Source of the DNA: UBA6059 sp965227155 | Lineage (GTDB): Bacteria > Bacteroidota > Bacteroidia > Cytophagales > Cyclobacteriaceae | Length of the DNA stretch: 64,000 bases | Assembly: GCA_965227155.1 (NCBI GenBank) | Contig: OZ245731.1 | Location: 4,464,001 to 4,528,000 of the forward strand | Reading direction: 5' to 3' | In this document: piece by piece, positions 52,608-62,693 of the stretch | Position numbering within the stretch: position 1 is the stretch's first letter | How the letters are laid out: every line of letters starts with the position of its first letter | The notes under the pieces: model-generated | Database searches by the model: none | Told to the model about the DNA's origin: nothing | Seen by the model: only the letters and a program-made list of their open reading frames with translations | Position numbers and translations under genes: made by a program

Positions 52608-53306
52608 ATGCCACTTAAGTATTATTTACAACTCAATCCAATTACACCCGATCCTAACGACAGATCGGCCCGTATTGAAACCGGTAACACCTTAAAAATG
52701 GAAGATATCGTAAAACGCATGATGAAGCGGGGTACTATGGTCACCGAATCTGACGTACTTGCCGTATTAAACCTCTACAATGAGGTAGTATCTGATGAAA
52801 TCGCCAACGGAGCGACTGTCAACCTACCCCTGGCCAATTTCAGGCCATCTATCCGAGGTACCTTTAAAGATGCCAACGACAGTTTCGACCCTTCACGCCA
52901 CATCAAGCGGGCCAGTGTTTCGCAAGGGCTGCTACTTGCAGAAAAAATGCGCAATGCGGCCGTAGAGAAGGTTACCACTTCCCTACCCAGTCCTGAGATT
53001 ACAGAGTTTGTTGACTTCAACTCCGGGGAATCCAATGCCGTACTAACTCCCGGCGGCATAGGTCGGGTAAGCGGTGAGGAGCTTAAATTTGATCAAAGCC
53101 AGTCCGATGAGGGTATATTCTTTGTCGCAACGGATGGCAGCGAAACCAGGGTTGAAATTATTGCCTCGCTCACAGAGGGTCAGGTCATGTTTCAAATACC
53201 TAACACGCTCACTGCGGGAGACTACAATTTGCGGATCAGGAGGGCCTACACAAGTAGTCGCACCATTCGCACAGGCCAGCTGGATGGTAACCTAACCGTT
53301 GCCTAG
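52608..53306 (+). CDS. HU-like DNA-binding protein with C-terminal Ig-type domain (DUF4469)
   Basis: A 232-residue protein. Residues 1-120 form the Bacteroidetes HU-like DNA-binding domain (PLKYYLQLNPITPDPNDRSARI, MVTESDVLAVLNLYNEVVSDEIANG, VNLPLANFRPSIRGTF). Residues about 130-230 are a beta-sandwich DUF4469 segment with NAVLTPGGIGRVSGEELKF and LTAGDYNLRIRRAY. Members are abundant nucleoid or stress-related proteins in Bacteroidetes, with no fixed role. A strong terminator follows. Confidence 0.9.
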   Translation: MPLKYYLQLNPITPDPNDRSARIETGNTLKMEDIVKRMMKRGTMVTESDVLAVLNLYNEVVSDEIANGATVNLPLANFRPSIRGTFKDANDSFDPSRHIKRASVSQGLLLAEKMRNAAVEKVTTSLPSPEITEFVDFNSGESNAVLTPGGIGRVSGEELKFDQSQSDEGIFFVATDGSETRVEIIASLTEGQVMFQIPNTLTAGDYNLRIRRAYTSSRTIRTGQLDGNLTVA

Positions 53307-53334
53307 CATATAAGTCACAACTAAAATTAGAGCT

Positions 53335-53368
53335 AACCCGGACATGTTGTTGTTCGGGTTTTTTTATT
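53335..53368 (+). terminator. Terminator after the HU-like gene
   Basis: AACCCG and CGGGTT pair across a roughly 15-base loop, followed by seven T residues. Confidence 0.8.
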
Positions 53369-53434
53369 GAAAGTAAAGCTATTTCATACTTATAATTTCA
53401 TATCTTTTATTTTTAGTTTTGTTGAAATAATATC

Positions 53435-54037
53435 ATGTATGTTATGCTAAATCAAAACCGTTTTCGAAAATATTGCCTTTGGTCAATTATAATACTTTTA
53501 TCATTTGGCTGTGGAAGTGAAGATGAAAGTGTAGAAGAGGAACCAAGAATCATAGTTTGTATGGTTGATCCATCATTTCAGTTATTCTTCTTATCAATAA
53601 CAGATCAGGAGGGAGATAATATATTTTCAAACCCTGATTACAATCCCGATTCGGTTCAAATAAAATATTTTGAAGAAAATATGGGGGAATATCTTACTTA
53701 TGAACAAGAAATGACCCTAATTTTTGAAAATGAAGGAAGAACAATAATCGGTTTTCCTTTTACAGTTGCTGGTATAAGTAGTGATTACTTATTTGACTAT
53801 AAGAATGGTGATGTAGACACATTGTCATTAGGCAATCACAAAGCATTCCTTCCCCGACAATATCAATTGACCAGTCGTATTGTTGACTTTTATTTTAACG
53901 GAAACTTATTTGCCACTTGGGATATTGAGAGAGATATAGAGTTCATGGTTCGTTTTAATAGGGAAAATACAACCTCTATTTATCCATTTCAGGCTGAAGA
54001 ATTTGATGATCCGGTAATAGTCAACTTTATAAAATAA
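53435..54037 (+). CDS. Predicted lipoprotein, 200 aa
   Basis: The N-terminus contains FRKYCLWSIIILLSFGCGSE with lipobox SFGC; translation may begin at 53435 or at the Met at 53444. The mature part starts acidic (EDESVEEEP), as in surface lipoproteins, and is beta-rich without known motifs. The next gene begins 4 bp after the stop and is also a lipoprotein gene, so they form an operon. Confidence 0.7.
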   Translation: MYVMLNQNRFRKYCLWSIIILLSFGCGSEDESVEEEPRIIVCMVDPSFQLFFLSITDQEGDNIFSNPDYNPDSVQIKYFEENMGEYLTYEQEMTLIFENEGRTIIGFPFTVAGISSDYLFDYKNGDVDTLSLGNHKAFLPRQYQLTSRIVDFYFNGNLFATWDIERDIEFMVRFNRENTTSIYPFQAEEFDDPVIVNFIK

Positions 54038-54041
54038 GGTT

Positions 54042-54446
54042 ATGAAATTCTCGGTAAAATGGGTTAGCATGATTATCGCATTGCCGGTCTATCTCGCAGC
54101 CTGCGGGTCAAAAGAAGAAGCGATACCAAGTTGCGGATGTGGCAATGCCATTGATACTACTTTTATCAATACCAAAGCTACAGTCTATTATGATAATCCA
54201 GGAGAAAACCCCGAACCGGGTGCTGGACTATTGGTACTTCAGATCAATCAATGGGACGTTTGGAATCAAGACTCAGTGATACACGAGTATTTTCCTTGTG
54301 ATTTTGCTCTGGAAGACAGATTACGGATAGCAAGGGATAGTTTGGAGTTAAGAATAACCGGTACCACACATTATGTATGCGACCAAGCAAAATATGTAGG
54401 CCGGCCAATAAAAATCCAGGAATATACAGTTATAGGTGCTCAATAG
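54042..54446 (+). CDS. Predicted lipoprotein, 134 aa
   Basis: The N-terminus MKFSVKWVSMIIALPVYLAA leads to a lipobox LAAC. The mature part has a CGCG cysteine pair and other cysteines (YFPCDF, HYVCDQ), perhaps paired in disulfides. No family recognised. It is 4 bp downstream of another lipoprotein gene. Confidence 0.7.
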   Translation: MKFSVKWVSMIIALPVYLAACGSKEEAIPSCGCGNAIDTTFINTKATVYYDNPGENPEPGAGLLVLQINQWDVWNQDSVIHEYFPCDFALEDRLRIARDSLELRITGTTHYVCDQAKYVGRPIKIQEYTVIGAQ

Positions 54447-54998
54447 AATTGGATTTATTTTAGTTATAATTCGCGCAATTATAAAGTTGAATCTATAGCT
54501 GTTTTAGAAAATAAGGTGCTTTCCGATATAATAATTTGAATATTCAGGCTTCATACGATTTAGCATGGAAACAAAATATGGTAGTAATATAAAATTGATT
54601 CATTAGTTGATAAATGAAAGTGTATACAACATTAAATTGGCCTTATTCATTTTAGCTAATTTTAGTGAAAAGAGTGGATTAGAAATGAAAATGTTTGAGG
54701 CAATGAAGCTTTATATATGATGGATATAAACTCTTAATAATTTGAATGTCAGCTGATAATTTGTAAGTATAGAGTAACCAGCTTCATTGATGAGTTTTTT
54801 CATTTCCCATTCTTTTCTCTGAAAATTGCGTTAATAAATGAATACAGCCTTGATTTTTGGTTACTTTTTATTAAGAAAAAGTAACATATATCCTAGTATT
54901 AGGGTAAAAGGCAATAAATGGTATCCAATTTATTTACCCATAATAAGCCATATAGAACCAATATTCATTAGTCCAACTTTGTATTAAATATCACATTT
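54447..54998. other. 552-bp AT-rich intergenic region
   Basis: No credible frame, RNA, repeat or terminator could be supported. It should contain the promoter of the following lipoprotein gene. Confidence 0.4.
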
Positions 54999-55763
54999 AT
55001 GAAAACAAATCTGCTTTTATTTATACTCACACTTTTCTTATTTGCCTGCGGCGCTGAAGAAATGGAGGAAGCGAATCTGTTTCCTCCTGAAAAGCTCGAA
55101 TTCCCTGACTGTCAGTTGATCCTGGAGGATTTTAGAGCTTCTTATGGCTTTTCAGAATCAACGACAAGAGCATATCAAGCTGGCAAGATCACTTCGCAAG
55201 TAACCATCCACAATTATGAACATCGCTCAGAAAAGGGATTCATCTATGACAGTGCAGGGTTTCCCGCTTTTATGATTAAAGTTGATTCTACCGAAATTGA
55301 CACCCTGGCGAGTTTTTCCTATGAAGATGGTTTATTAACAAACTACCGCCACCTTAAAGATGGCAGTGTGTTAAGTGCAAGGCAATTCATCTATGAAAAT
55401 GAGCACCTTTCAAAAATCATTGCTTTTAACGGAGCTGGGAGTCTTATTGAGATGGAAGTAAAAACAGACACTAAAGGAAACCCTATAAGACTATCCTATG
55501 AACTTGATGGCTCCTCTATCGAAGTAAGATATGAATATGATGATAATTTTAATCCGTATTACAGAATGCCGGACTTCATCGACGAAAGCAAATATTTTGC
55601 ACAAAATAATCTATTGAAACTTACAGTTTATCAAAATGGTGGAGAGTCTCACTCAAGCTCCAGAAGCTACACCTATGACAGCAATGGCTTTCCTTCCTCA
55701 ATGACTGATAAATTTAGCCAGGGTATCCATTCCTTCTATTTCCATTATGAGTGTGCAGGATAG
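54999..55763 (+). CDS. Predicted lipoprotein with YD/RHS-like beta repeats
   Basis: A 254-residue protein with lipobox FACG after MKTNLLLFILTLFLFACG and an acidic mature start (AEEMEEAN). The body shows repeated strand pairs ending in short Tyr-Asp turns (GFIYDSAGFPAFM, SYTYDSNGFPSSM, YEYDDNFNPYY), as in YD/RHS-repeat folds, but too few to form a cage. Surface role likely; function unknown. Confidence 0.7.
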   Translation: MKTNLLLFILTLFLFACGAEEMEEANLFPPEKLEFPDCQLILEDFRASYGFSESTTRAYQAGKITSQVTIHNYEHRSEKGFIYDSAGFPAFMIKVDSTEIDTLASFSYEDGLLTNYRHLKDGSVLSARQFIYENEHLSKIIAFNGAGSLIEMEVKTDTKGNPIRLSYELDGSSIEVRYEYDDNFNPYYRMPDFIDESKYFAQNNLLKLTVYQNGGESHSSSRSYTYDSNGFPSSMTDKFSQGIHSFYFHYECAG

Positions 55764-55884
55764 TTGATAACCTTGCAAGGTTCTTTTCCTATGAAAACTT
55801 TGAGCATCCACATAGGCTTACTCAACAAGAAGTAAATGATACCAAGGTCTAACAAGGTTTAATGGATTGCACTGTTTATATTAA

Positions 55885-56511
55885 TCAAAGTAATAAGCGC
55901 CATACAACATCATTCTGATCTGTGAATGCCAGGATGCCATATTCTCGGGAAATCAGCAGGGACTTGATATAGTAGTTGTAGCAGTTGGCTAATTGCTGAT
56001 TACAGGTTACCTCTACAGCATAAACCTCCTCTTCCTCGATTAGAAAATTAGGTGTAATTACCAGCTCCAACTCCGGTTCAAAAATATATGGGCCAAATTT
56101 ATCAATCGGAAGATTTACATAGGTACTGAACACCCTCGCCTGAATACTATCTGGCGATGTATATGTAAAATCGACATTATCATTTAATAAGGCTACTATT
56201 AAAAAATTAAATCCAGGATAGCGTGAAGACCGTAGTGCTACATGAATAACCTCACAGTCATTACTACACTCATCACCACCACAAAACTCTGTGGATTCCT
56301 CATAATCAACGGATAGTGTATCATTCTCCAAATCCTGATTTTGATATAACCTGTAAGTACCATTTTTATAAGGCTCCATCCAATCATATACATCCTCAAT
56401 CAAAAACGGATCAGGCGGTGGCCCACAGCAGCCCAGATTTGAATCACAACACGATACTGTAGCTACTGCAAGTAGGAATGTGCCTATTAGTAGCGTAATA
56501 ATGCGTATCAT
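55885..56511 (-). CDS. Cys-rich predicted lipoprotein
   Basis: The frame opens at 56523, but the Met at 56511 (MIRIITLLIGTFLLAVATVS) gives a shorter signal ending in a CC pair that can act as the lipobox Cys. The mature part begins CCDSNLGCCGPPPDP and has several other cysteines (FCGGDECSNDCEV, TCNQQLANCYNYY). No family recognised. Single gene. Confidence 0.65.
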   Translation of the reverse strand: MIRIITLLIGTFLLAVATVSCCDSNLGCCGPPPDPFLIEDVYDWMEPYKNGTYRLYQNQDLENDTLSVDYEESTEFCGGDECSNDCEVIHVALRSSRYPGFNFLIVALLNDNVDFTYTSPDSIQARVFSTYVNLPIDKFGPYIFEPELELVITPNFLIEEEEVYAVEVTCNQQLANCYNYYIKSLLISREYGILAFTDQNDVVWRLLL

Positions 56512-56609
56512 TTTCAACCTCATAAACCAATATTAGATAATGTGTGTTGAAACACAGCTGTGGAAGCTATTACCCAATTGTTATACTTTTAAGTGCCTTC
56601 AGCCTGTGA

Positions 56610-57137
56610 TCACCTTATTTTTCTGGCAAACATAATCCCAAGCCATGGGTAGACTTCACTACCTGCATTTGTATATCGAATAGCCATAACATAAGATCTA
56701 AATAACCACTTATCGCCAAGCTGTTTTCTATATCCCAGAGATACATTTAGAAATGGTCTTGACGCTAACTCCAGCCTGTATGCACCACTAGTTTCTGTTA
56801 TTCTTCTGTCCCAATAAAAAGTAGTACCTACCCCTGCCTCCCACTTATTGTTTACTACATAATACACCGAAACCGGCAGGGAGTATTCGATACCGTGTAA
56901 TGTTTGGCCTTCAATAGAAAAATCATTGGTCACAGGCCACATGCCAAACCCGGCCCCAAGTCCCCAAAATGATTTTTTATCTTCCTGAGCAAACTCATGC
57001 AAATAGTGCGCGGAGGCGAATCCACCTCTCCCAAATAGTTCAAGTCCTACATAACTATTTTGCTGCCCAATGATATGGCCGGCAGAAAGCATTATTATAC
57101 TACAGGTCAGAATGATGGATTTGTAATTGCATTTCAT
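56610..57137 (-). CDS. Small outer-membrane beta-barrel candidate
   Basis: The Met at 57137 (MKCNYKSIILTCSIIMLSAG) is preferred to the one at 57146. A signal peptide (cleavage near IIGQ) is followed by about 155 residues of alternating-pattern strands (YVGLELFGRGGFASAHYLHEF, WEAGVGTTFYWDRRI, PFLNVSLGYRKQLG, YPWLGIMFARKIR). This resembles an eight-strand porin-family barrel. Function unknown. Confidence 0.7.
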   Translation of the reverse strand: MKCNYKSIILTCSIIMLSAGHIIGQQNSYVGLELFGRGGFASAHYLHEFAQEDKKSFWGLGAGFGMWPVTNDFSIEGQTLHGIEYSLPVSVYYVVNNKWEAGVGTTFYWDRRITETSGAYRLELASRPFLNVSLGYRKQLGDKWLFRSYVMAIRYTNAGSEVYPWLGIMFARKIR

Positions 57138-57203
57138 ATGGTTCAATTGGTTTATGAATAAATAGATTACCCGTAACTGCCAACTTTACTCAAGATAAAC
57201 ACT

Positions 57204-59954
57204 TCATTTGGGATTAACATAATCAATATTTCGTTCTACCAGCGGAATCTCCAGGAACACATTAGTACCCTTACCGGGTCGGCTGTCGATCTCCAAATAG
57301 CCACCTACGGCATCTGCCCGGTTTTTCATACTGGCCAGTCCTATGCCTGTTTGCTCACCGGTGATCAACCGGGTATTGAAGCCTTTGCCATTGTCTTCAA
57401 TCGTAAGCATGATTTTATCGGCATATTGAAACAACTGTACCTGCACCTCACACGGACCGGCATATTTGCGGATATTGTTAACCGCCTCCTGCAAAATCCT
57501 GTAGATGACAAGTTTTATATTGCTGTGGAGGCTGTCTTCATTGAGACCATTGCATTCAAAATTGGCCTGGAGCCCTGTTTCATTGATTGTCTTAACCATG
57601 GTCTCGATACTGGGTAGCAAGCCTGCCGCCTCTATCTCCAGAGGCATAAGCTGATGTGCGATAGCACGGCTCTCTTGTATGCCTTTATTCAATAGCGCCT
57701 GCCCTTGCGTATATTTCAACCGGGCTTTTTCATCTAGCAGTTGAATACTACCTTTCATGCCCTCAAACTGCAAAAAAGCTGATGTGAGCGTCTGCTGCAT
57801 GCCATCGTGGATATCCCTCGATATACGCTTCCGTTCCTTCGATTCCGTTTCCATCACGGCGGCTGTTACCAGCTCATTGGCCATGATCCGCTCTGTGATA
57901 TCATAAATAATACCCTCCAGGTATTCCTTGCCATCCAGCAATATGCGCTTACCCCTGTCACTTACCCACCGCCAGGAGCCATTTTTATGTCGAATCCGAT
58001 AGGAAACACTAAATCTATTGTCATTTTCAAGAGACATTGTCATAAAATGACTTACCTGATGTATATCATCCGGGTGAATGATATGTTTAAAAAAATTCGG
58101 CCAGGCATATATGTCACTCACATCATACCCGGTTATTTCCTTACCTCCCTCACTCACAAAATATAGCTTCCATGGAAAGCTCACCTCGCTACGGTAAACC
58201 ATACCTTCTATGCTACTCAGCAAGCTTTCATATTTATGAGCAGCTTCAGATAGCTTCATATTCAGGGTTTTATTGGTAGTGATGTCCTGTACTGTTCCCC
58301 TAAATACCTGTGCATTTAGCAAGGGCTCATAATTGGTTTTACCACGTATCTCAAGCCATTTTTTTGTTTTATCCTTTTCATAATAGATTCTCACTTCTGA
58401 CTCGCCCTCTTCAATAAGCGTATTTTTCAATGCTATGATTTTATGCCGGTCTTCTTTTCGGATGTGCCGTAAGATATCTTTCATCTTTAGGTCTTTTCGG
58501 CTTTTAAAACCTAACAGTTTTGCCAGATTTTCAGAGATCCTAAACTGTTTTGATGCTACCTCTTTTTGCCAATCCCCCATTTGGGCAATCTGTTGGGCTT
58601 CCGTCAATATCGCCTCATTCTCTTGTAGCTTTTTTCGGTTATTGGCGAGCTCATGAGTGTCCTGTATTGTGATCTTAAGCTGTTTTTTGTTGGAAAGACC
58701 ATCCCGTTCATAAAGCAAGACCAACCAGTAATACCGAAAATCCGATTTGCCGCGCCCTTTGATTCTCATTTCCAATGATGCTCTTTCTTGACTCTTGATT
58801 GCATTACGCATCTTTTCATCAAATAACAATACATCGTCAGGGTGGATCAGGCGTTTAAACGCGCTGAATGGATATGAGTCTTTATTTGCTTCGAGTTGTA
58901 AAAGCTGAATGAGGGATTGGGAAGCATTGAACCGGCTCAATTTCTCATTGACGACCAGGCTTCCCATTTGAGCTTGTGTTTGGGCTTCATGCAGCTGGTG
59001 TTCCCTGTAGGTCAGCAGCTTAATGGCTTCATCCTTTTTCTTATTGGCATGCTCAGTTTCAAAACCATTGCTTATAATCCTTGCAATGGTAATCAGAGCA
59101 TTTTCATCTATTTGTAGTGCATTGGCCTTATTGCGGATGTAATTTCCTCCTAAGAATCCTATAGGCTGTCCATTTTGCTTTATAGGCATTATAAACAGGT
59201 CTTTGATACCCTGATCAACCATTTCCATGGCTATATCTTCAGGGATTTCATCACCGGAAATCGAAAACAAAGCTGTACCCTGCTCCAATATTTTCCGAAA
59301 AGTAGGGTAATCAGCCAGCTTCAATTCAAACTTAAATGGTGTTGGCGGTGTAAAGTCCGGAAATACCCTCCCATAAGTCATTTTCAGTGTTGACTTATCC
59401 TTTTGCAACTCAAAGATGTAGGTCGCATCAGGACCAAATATACCCATCAATACATCCAGGGTGTAATTGATTCTACTGCTAAACTTACGCGGCTGGTTGA
59501 TAACCATGGCAATCTCTGCCAGGGCCTCCTGTTCACGAAGGCTAAAATTAAGCTTGCGTGTAGATTGCTTTCGATGTACCGCAAATTTGATTGACTTATT
59601 TAGGATCTCAGGGGTAAGGTCATTCTTAGAAAGGTAGTCCTGTGCCCCAATGGACAGGGAATCTTCCCCTAGCTTTTGATTTTGATTGCCTGTAATTACG
59701 ATAAGGCATACATCATAAAACTCTCCCGTGATCTTACGCACACCCGATAACTCGAAAGCATCCGGTAAGGACAAATCCAGCAAAACTACGTCCACTGCAT
59801 TGCTGCGAAGGTAATTTTGCCCCTCAGTCAATGAGGTGCAATGGTGCCACCCATACTTTGTTCCACTGGCCATAGCCAGATATTCCTTAAGCAGCATGGC
59901 ATCTGCGGGATTATCTTCTATAGCCAATACGCTCAATTCATCAGCAGGCAACAT
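57204..59954 (-). CDS. Receiver-GAF-PAS sensor histidine kinase (HisKA_3 type)
   Basis: A 916-residue cytosolic protein, third gene of an overlapping operon. Residues 5-125 form a receiver (VLAIEDNPADAMLL, phospho-acceptor in VVLLDLSLPD, VITG, Lys in YLSKND). A GAF-type region lies at about 150-300. Three PAS/PAC units follow (about 310-710; FKRLIHPDDVLLF, ILRHIRKEDRHKII, NGSWRWVSDRGKRI). The kinase part has SRDIHDGMQQTLTSAFLQF with the His and a HATPase with NIRKYAG, EDNGKGF and TGIGLASMKNRADAVGG, as in NarX/DesK-like kinases. The start overlaps the previous stop by one base (TGATG). Confidence 0.92.
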   Translation of the reverse strand: MLPADELSVLAIEDNPADAMLLKEYLAMASGTKYGWHHCTSLTEGQNYLRSNAVDVVLLDLSLPDAFELSGVRKITGEFYDVCLIVITGNQNQKLGEDSLSIGAQDYLSKNDLTPEILNKSIKFAVHRKQSTRKLNFSLREQEALAEIAMVINQPRKFSSRINYTLDVLMGIFGPDATYIFELQKDKSTLKMTYGRVFPDFTPPTPFKFELKLADYPTFRKILEQGTALFSISGDEIPEDIAMEMVDQGIKDLFIMPIKQNGQPIGFLGGNYIRNKANALQIDENALITIARIISNGFETEHANKKKDEAIKLLTYREHQLHEAQTQAQMGSLVVNEKLSRFNASQSLIQLLQLEANKDSYPFSAFKRLIHPDDVLLFDEKMRNAIKSQERASLEMRIKGRGKSDFRYYWLVLLYERDGLSNKKQLKITIQDTHELANNRKKLQENEAILTEAQQIAQMGDWQKEVASKQFRISENLAKLLGFKSRKDLKMKDILRHIRKEDRHKIIALKNTLIEEGESEVRIYYEKDKTKKWLEIRGKTNYEPLLNAQVFRGTVQDITTNKTLNMKLSEAAHKYESLLSSIEGMVYRSEVSFPWKLYFVSEGGKEITGYDVSDIYAWPNFFKHIIHPDDIHQVSHFMTMSLENDNRFSVSYRIRHKNGSWRWVSDRGKRILLDGKEYLEGIIYDITERIMANELVTAAVMETESKERKRISRDIHDGMQQTLTSAFLQFEGMKGSIQLLDEKARLKYTQGQALLNKGIQESRAIAHQLMPLEIEAAGLLPSIETMVKTINETGLQANFECNGLNEDSLHSNIKLVIYRILQEAVNNIRKYAGPCEVQVQLFQYADKIMLTIEDNGKGFNTRLITGEQTGIGLASMKNRADAVGGYLEIDSRPGKGTNVFLEIPLVERNIDYVNPK

Positions 59955-60394
59955 CAGTCTTTAATATAAGAAGGCAACTTGACTATAGAGACCCAAAAAT
60001 CATTAATGGACTTCACTGCAGCCAAAAACTCATCCACATCTATAGGTTTGGTAATGTAGCAGTTGGCTCCAAGCCTGTAGGCAGTTTGAATGTCAGCTTC
60101 ATTGCTGGAGGTGGTTAATATGATGATGGGTATAGAATTTAACTGTTCATCTTTTTTGATTTGCTTCAAAACCTCAGCGCCATTAACCAATGGCAGGTTC
60201 CAATCCAGCAGGATCAAATCCGGTACAGGCGCATCTTGATGGTCACCCCTACGGTAAAGGAAATCCAGGCCATCTTTCCCGTCACGTACACTATGGAGGG
60301 TGTTAAGAATTTTGCTGCTTTCCATGGCTAACCGGATCAATTCAATATCACCCAGGTTATCTTCTATCACAAGTATTTCGGCAGGCTTAGACAT
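59954..60394 (-). CDS. Single-domain response regulator
   Basis: The frame opens at 60514, but the Met at 60394 (MSKPAEILVIEDNLGDIELI) is the natural start, giving 146 residues and an 8-bp overlap with the upstream kinase gene. The receiver is complete: EDN acidic pair, phospho-acceptor Asp in LILLDWNLPLVNG, Thr in ILTTSSN and Lys in CYITKPIDVDEF. No output domain, so it relays phosphate, probably between the flanking kinases, as in Rcp1-like regulators. Confidence 0.93.
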   Translation of the reverse strand: MSKPAEILVIEDNLGDIELIRLAMESSKILNTLHSVRDGKDGLDFLYRRGDHQDAPVPDLILLDWNLPLVNGAEVLKQIKKDEQLNSIPIIILTTSSNEADIQTAYRLGANCYITKPIDVDEFLAAVKSINDFWVSIVKLPSYIKD

Positions 60395-62693
60395 AGTCAA
60401 CATGCTTAATTGTTTTTTTAGGTATGGTAAAATAAAAGGTAGTGCCTGTGTCATCATTGGATTCAGGCCAAATATCACCTCCAAGCTTTTGCACGATCCG
60501 CTTACACATGGCAAGACCTATGCCCGTACCAGTGTACTGCTCACTATTGTGCAATCGCTGAAAAATGATGAAAATCTTCTTATAAAACTCTTCTTCAATT
60601 CCGATCCCATTATCCTTAATGTAAAAAGTCCATTTGGTAAACTCCTCTCGGGCACCAATTTCAATAACAGGATCAATGTTTTTTCGCCTGTATTTAATGG
60701 CATTATCAATGAGGTTGAAAAACAACCGCTCCAGCAAGAACCTAATGCTTGTGATGGCTGGCAAATCATGAATGATAAGGGTGGTATGGGTTTCATCTAT
60801 TTTACTGGCCAGCAAGATCTTCACACTCTCCACCAGAGCGTTCATTTCTATTAATTCAGGTTCCTGAGCAGTGGTATTTAATCGGGAATATTGTAGTAGA
60901 TCGTTGATCATGCGTTGCAAGCGAGAGGCACCTTCTACAGCAAACCCAATGTATGTTTTGCCCTTTTCATCAAAACTACCGGCATATTGCGTAGATAAAA
61001 GCTTGACAAAGCTTGCAATGGTGCGCAATGGCTCTTGCAGATCGTGGGATGCGACATAGGCAAATTGCTCAAGCTCCTCGTTGGAGACTTTAAGATCATG
61101 ATTGAGTTTTTCCTGCCTAAGTTTCTGCCGCTGCTGACTTGTAATATCCAATATTAAACCAGTAATGACTAATGGCTGGCCCTGTGGATTGTAAATGAAA
61201 TTAATATAGCTGCGTAAATATTTTCGCTTGTTATCCGTGGTAGTGATCCAATACTCCTGCTGAAGGGACTTTGATTTGTTTTTGATAGCCTTTTCCAGGG
61301 ATAATTCAATGATTTGCCTATCTGACTCTGACATAAGGTCATAGAACCGGTCAAGCTTATGCTGTGTATCCTCATCATCGATTTCAGCCAGTCCGGTTAT
61401 TTCGTACATCGCGGCTCCCCAGTACAAGGCTCCATTTACTACATCCCATTCATATAAGCCCATGGGGGCAGCCTGAGTAGCCAACTCTAGTCGACGAAGA
61501 CTTCTCTCCAGAGCTATTTTGTTTTTCTCCAGCTGAGATTCTTTCTCCATGAGTTCTGTCACTTCCTGAGCTATACCAAATATGCCCATGACAGTACCAG
61601 AATCATCCTTAATGGGGTAGCGCATATTCCTGATAAACCTGCTTCTACCCTCTTCATCAATCATTTCATCAACCTTGTCAATAATCTCACCAGAATGCAT
61701 GACTTCTTCAGCGCTGGCATGGTAAATATTGGCAAGATGCTCAGGGAAAAGTTCAAACACGGATTTCCCAATGGCTTCTTCTATGCTTTTGGTTGGAATA
61801 AAAGGCAGGTAAGATTCACTAAGTGCAAGGTAGCGGTGTGACCTGTCTTTGAAATAAATAAAATCCCGTGTGTTTTGGAGTAGAATGTTGAATAACCGTG
61901 CCAGATCCTGGTATTCTTTACTGAGCTCTTCATAGGCTGACACATCCTTTACAGTAGCCACATAGGCTATTACCTCCTTATCTTTATTGGTAACGGGTGA
62001 AGGACTTACGATTACGGGAAACCGCTCTCCATTTTTCCGATTAAATACCAGCTGATGATGGCCCTTATAGCCTTCCAGTGTTTTCTGAAAAGCCTGCTGG
62101 ATATTGTCGAGTTCTTCTTCAGGCCAATAAATGTGTGGGGGTTTTGATTCCAGTATTTCCTCCGACGAAAATCCTGTGATCTCACACATGGACTGATTGA
62201 CATTAATATGACCACCATCCGGTCCTATCACTGAAATACCATCCTGCACAGCATTAAATACGGTTTCTAAAAACTCCTCACTACGCTGATGCAATTGATC
62301 ATGCTCTATGAGCTCGGTAATGTCCCTGTCGACACATAGGTATCCTTCTATTTCACCTGAACTATTAATCTGGGCTGTCATTTGAGAATCGAACCATAGC
62401 CATTTTCCCGAATTGTGCTTCAGGCGGTACCGGGTACGGTGTTGTTTTACTTTGCCCGCCTTGCTAGAAAAGAAATGCTGGGCATGCGCTAAATCCTGAG
62501 GGTGAATGAGTCGAATCCAGTCTTCCAAAGAAAATTCAGAAACAGACCTTTTTGGTATTTCCAGTATTTCAAAAATGGCATCATTCATCAAATCCAATGA
62601 ACCATCCAGGTATTGAAAATAAAAAATATCCGCAGTGCTTTTTAGGAGCATCCAACGATCCGAAGCTGAAGATTCACCTTTAGAAACTTCCAT
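60387..62693 (-). CDS. Multi-PAS sensor histidine kinase
   Basis: A 768-residue cytosolic kinase and first gene of the operon. Four PAS units are visible: about 15-130 (WIRLIHPQDLAHAQHFF), 150-260 (VFNAVQDGISVIGPDGGHIN, YVATVKDVS), 275-390 (NTRDFIYFKDRSHRYLALSE) and 400-520 (GLYEWDVVNGALYWGAAMYE). The HisKA H-box is FAYVASHDLQEPLRTIASF (near 548), and the ATPase part has NLIDNAIKYRRK, DNGIGI and GTGIGLAMCKRIVQKLGG. It resembles phytochrome-like kinases paired with small receivers. No membrane helix, so the signal is intracellular. Confidence 0.94.
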   Translation of the reverse strand: MEVSKGESSASDRWMLLKSTADIFYFQYLDGSLDLMNDAIFEILEIPKRSVSEFSLEDWIRLIHPQDLAHAQHFFSSKAGKVKQHRTRYRLKHNSGKWLWFDSQMTAQINSSGEIEGYLCVDRDITELIEHDQLHQRSEEFLETVFNAVQDGISVIGPDGGHINVNQSMCEITGFSSEEILESKPPHIYWPEEELDNIQQAFQKTLEGYKGHHQLVFNRKNGERFPVIVSPSPVTNKDKEVIAYVATVKDVSAYEELSKEYQDLARLFNILLQNTRDFIYFKDRSHRYLALSESYLPFIPTKSIEEAIGKSVFELFPEHLANIYHASAEEVMHSGEIIDKVDEMIDEEGRSRFIRNMRYPIKDDSGTVMGIFGIAQEVTELMEKESQLEKNKIALERSLRRLELATQAAPMGLYEWDVVNGALYWGAAMYEITGLAEIDDEDTQHKLDRFYDLMSESDRQIIELSLEKAIKNKSKSLQQEYWITTTDNKRKYLRSYINFIYNPQGQPLVITGLILDITSQQRQKLRQEKLNHDLKVSNEELEQFAYVASHDLQEPLRTIASFVKLLSTQYAGSFDEKGKTYIGFAVEGASRLQRMINDLLQYSRLNTTAQEPELIEMNALVESVKILLASKIDETHTTLIIHDLPAITSIRFLLERLFFNLIDNAIKYRRKNIDPVIEIGAREEFTKWTFYIKDNGIGIEEEFYKKIFIIFQRLHNSEQYTGTGIGLAMCKRIVQKLGGDIWPESNDDTGTTFYFTIPKKTIKHVDYV

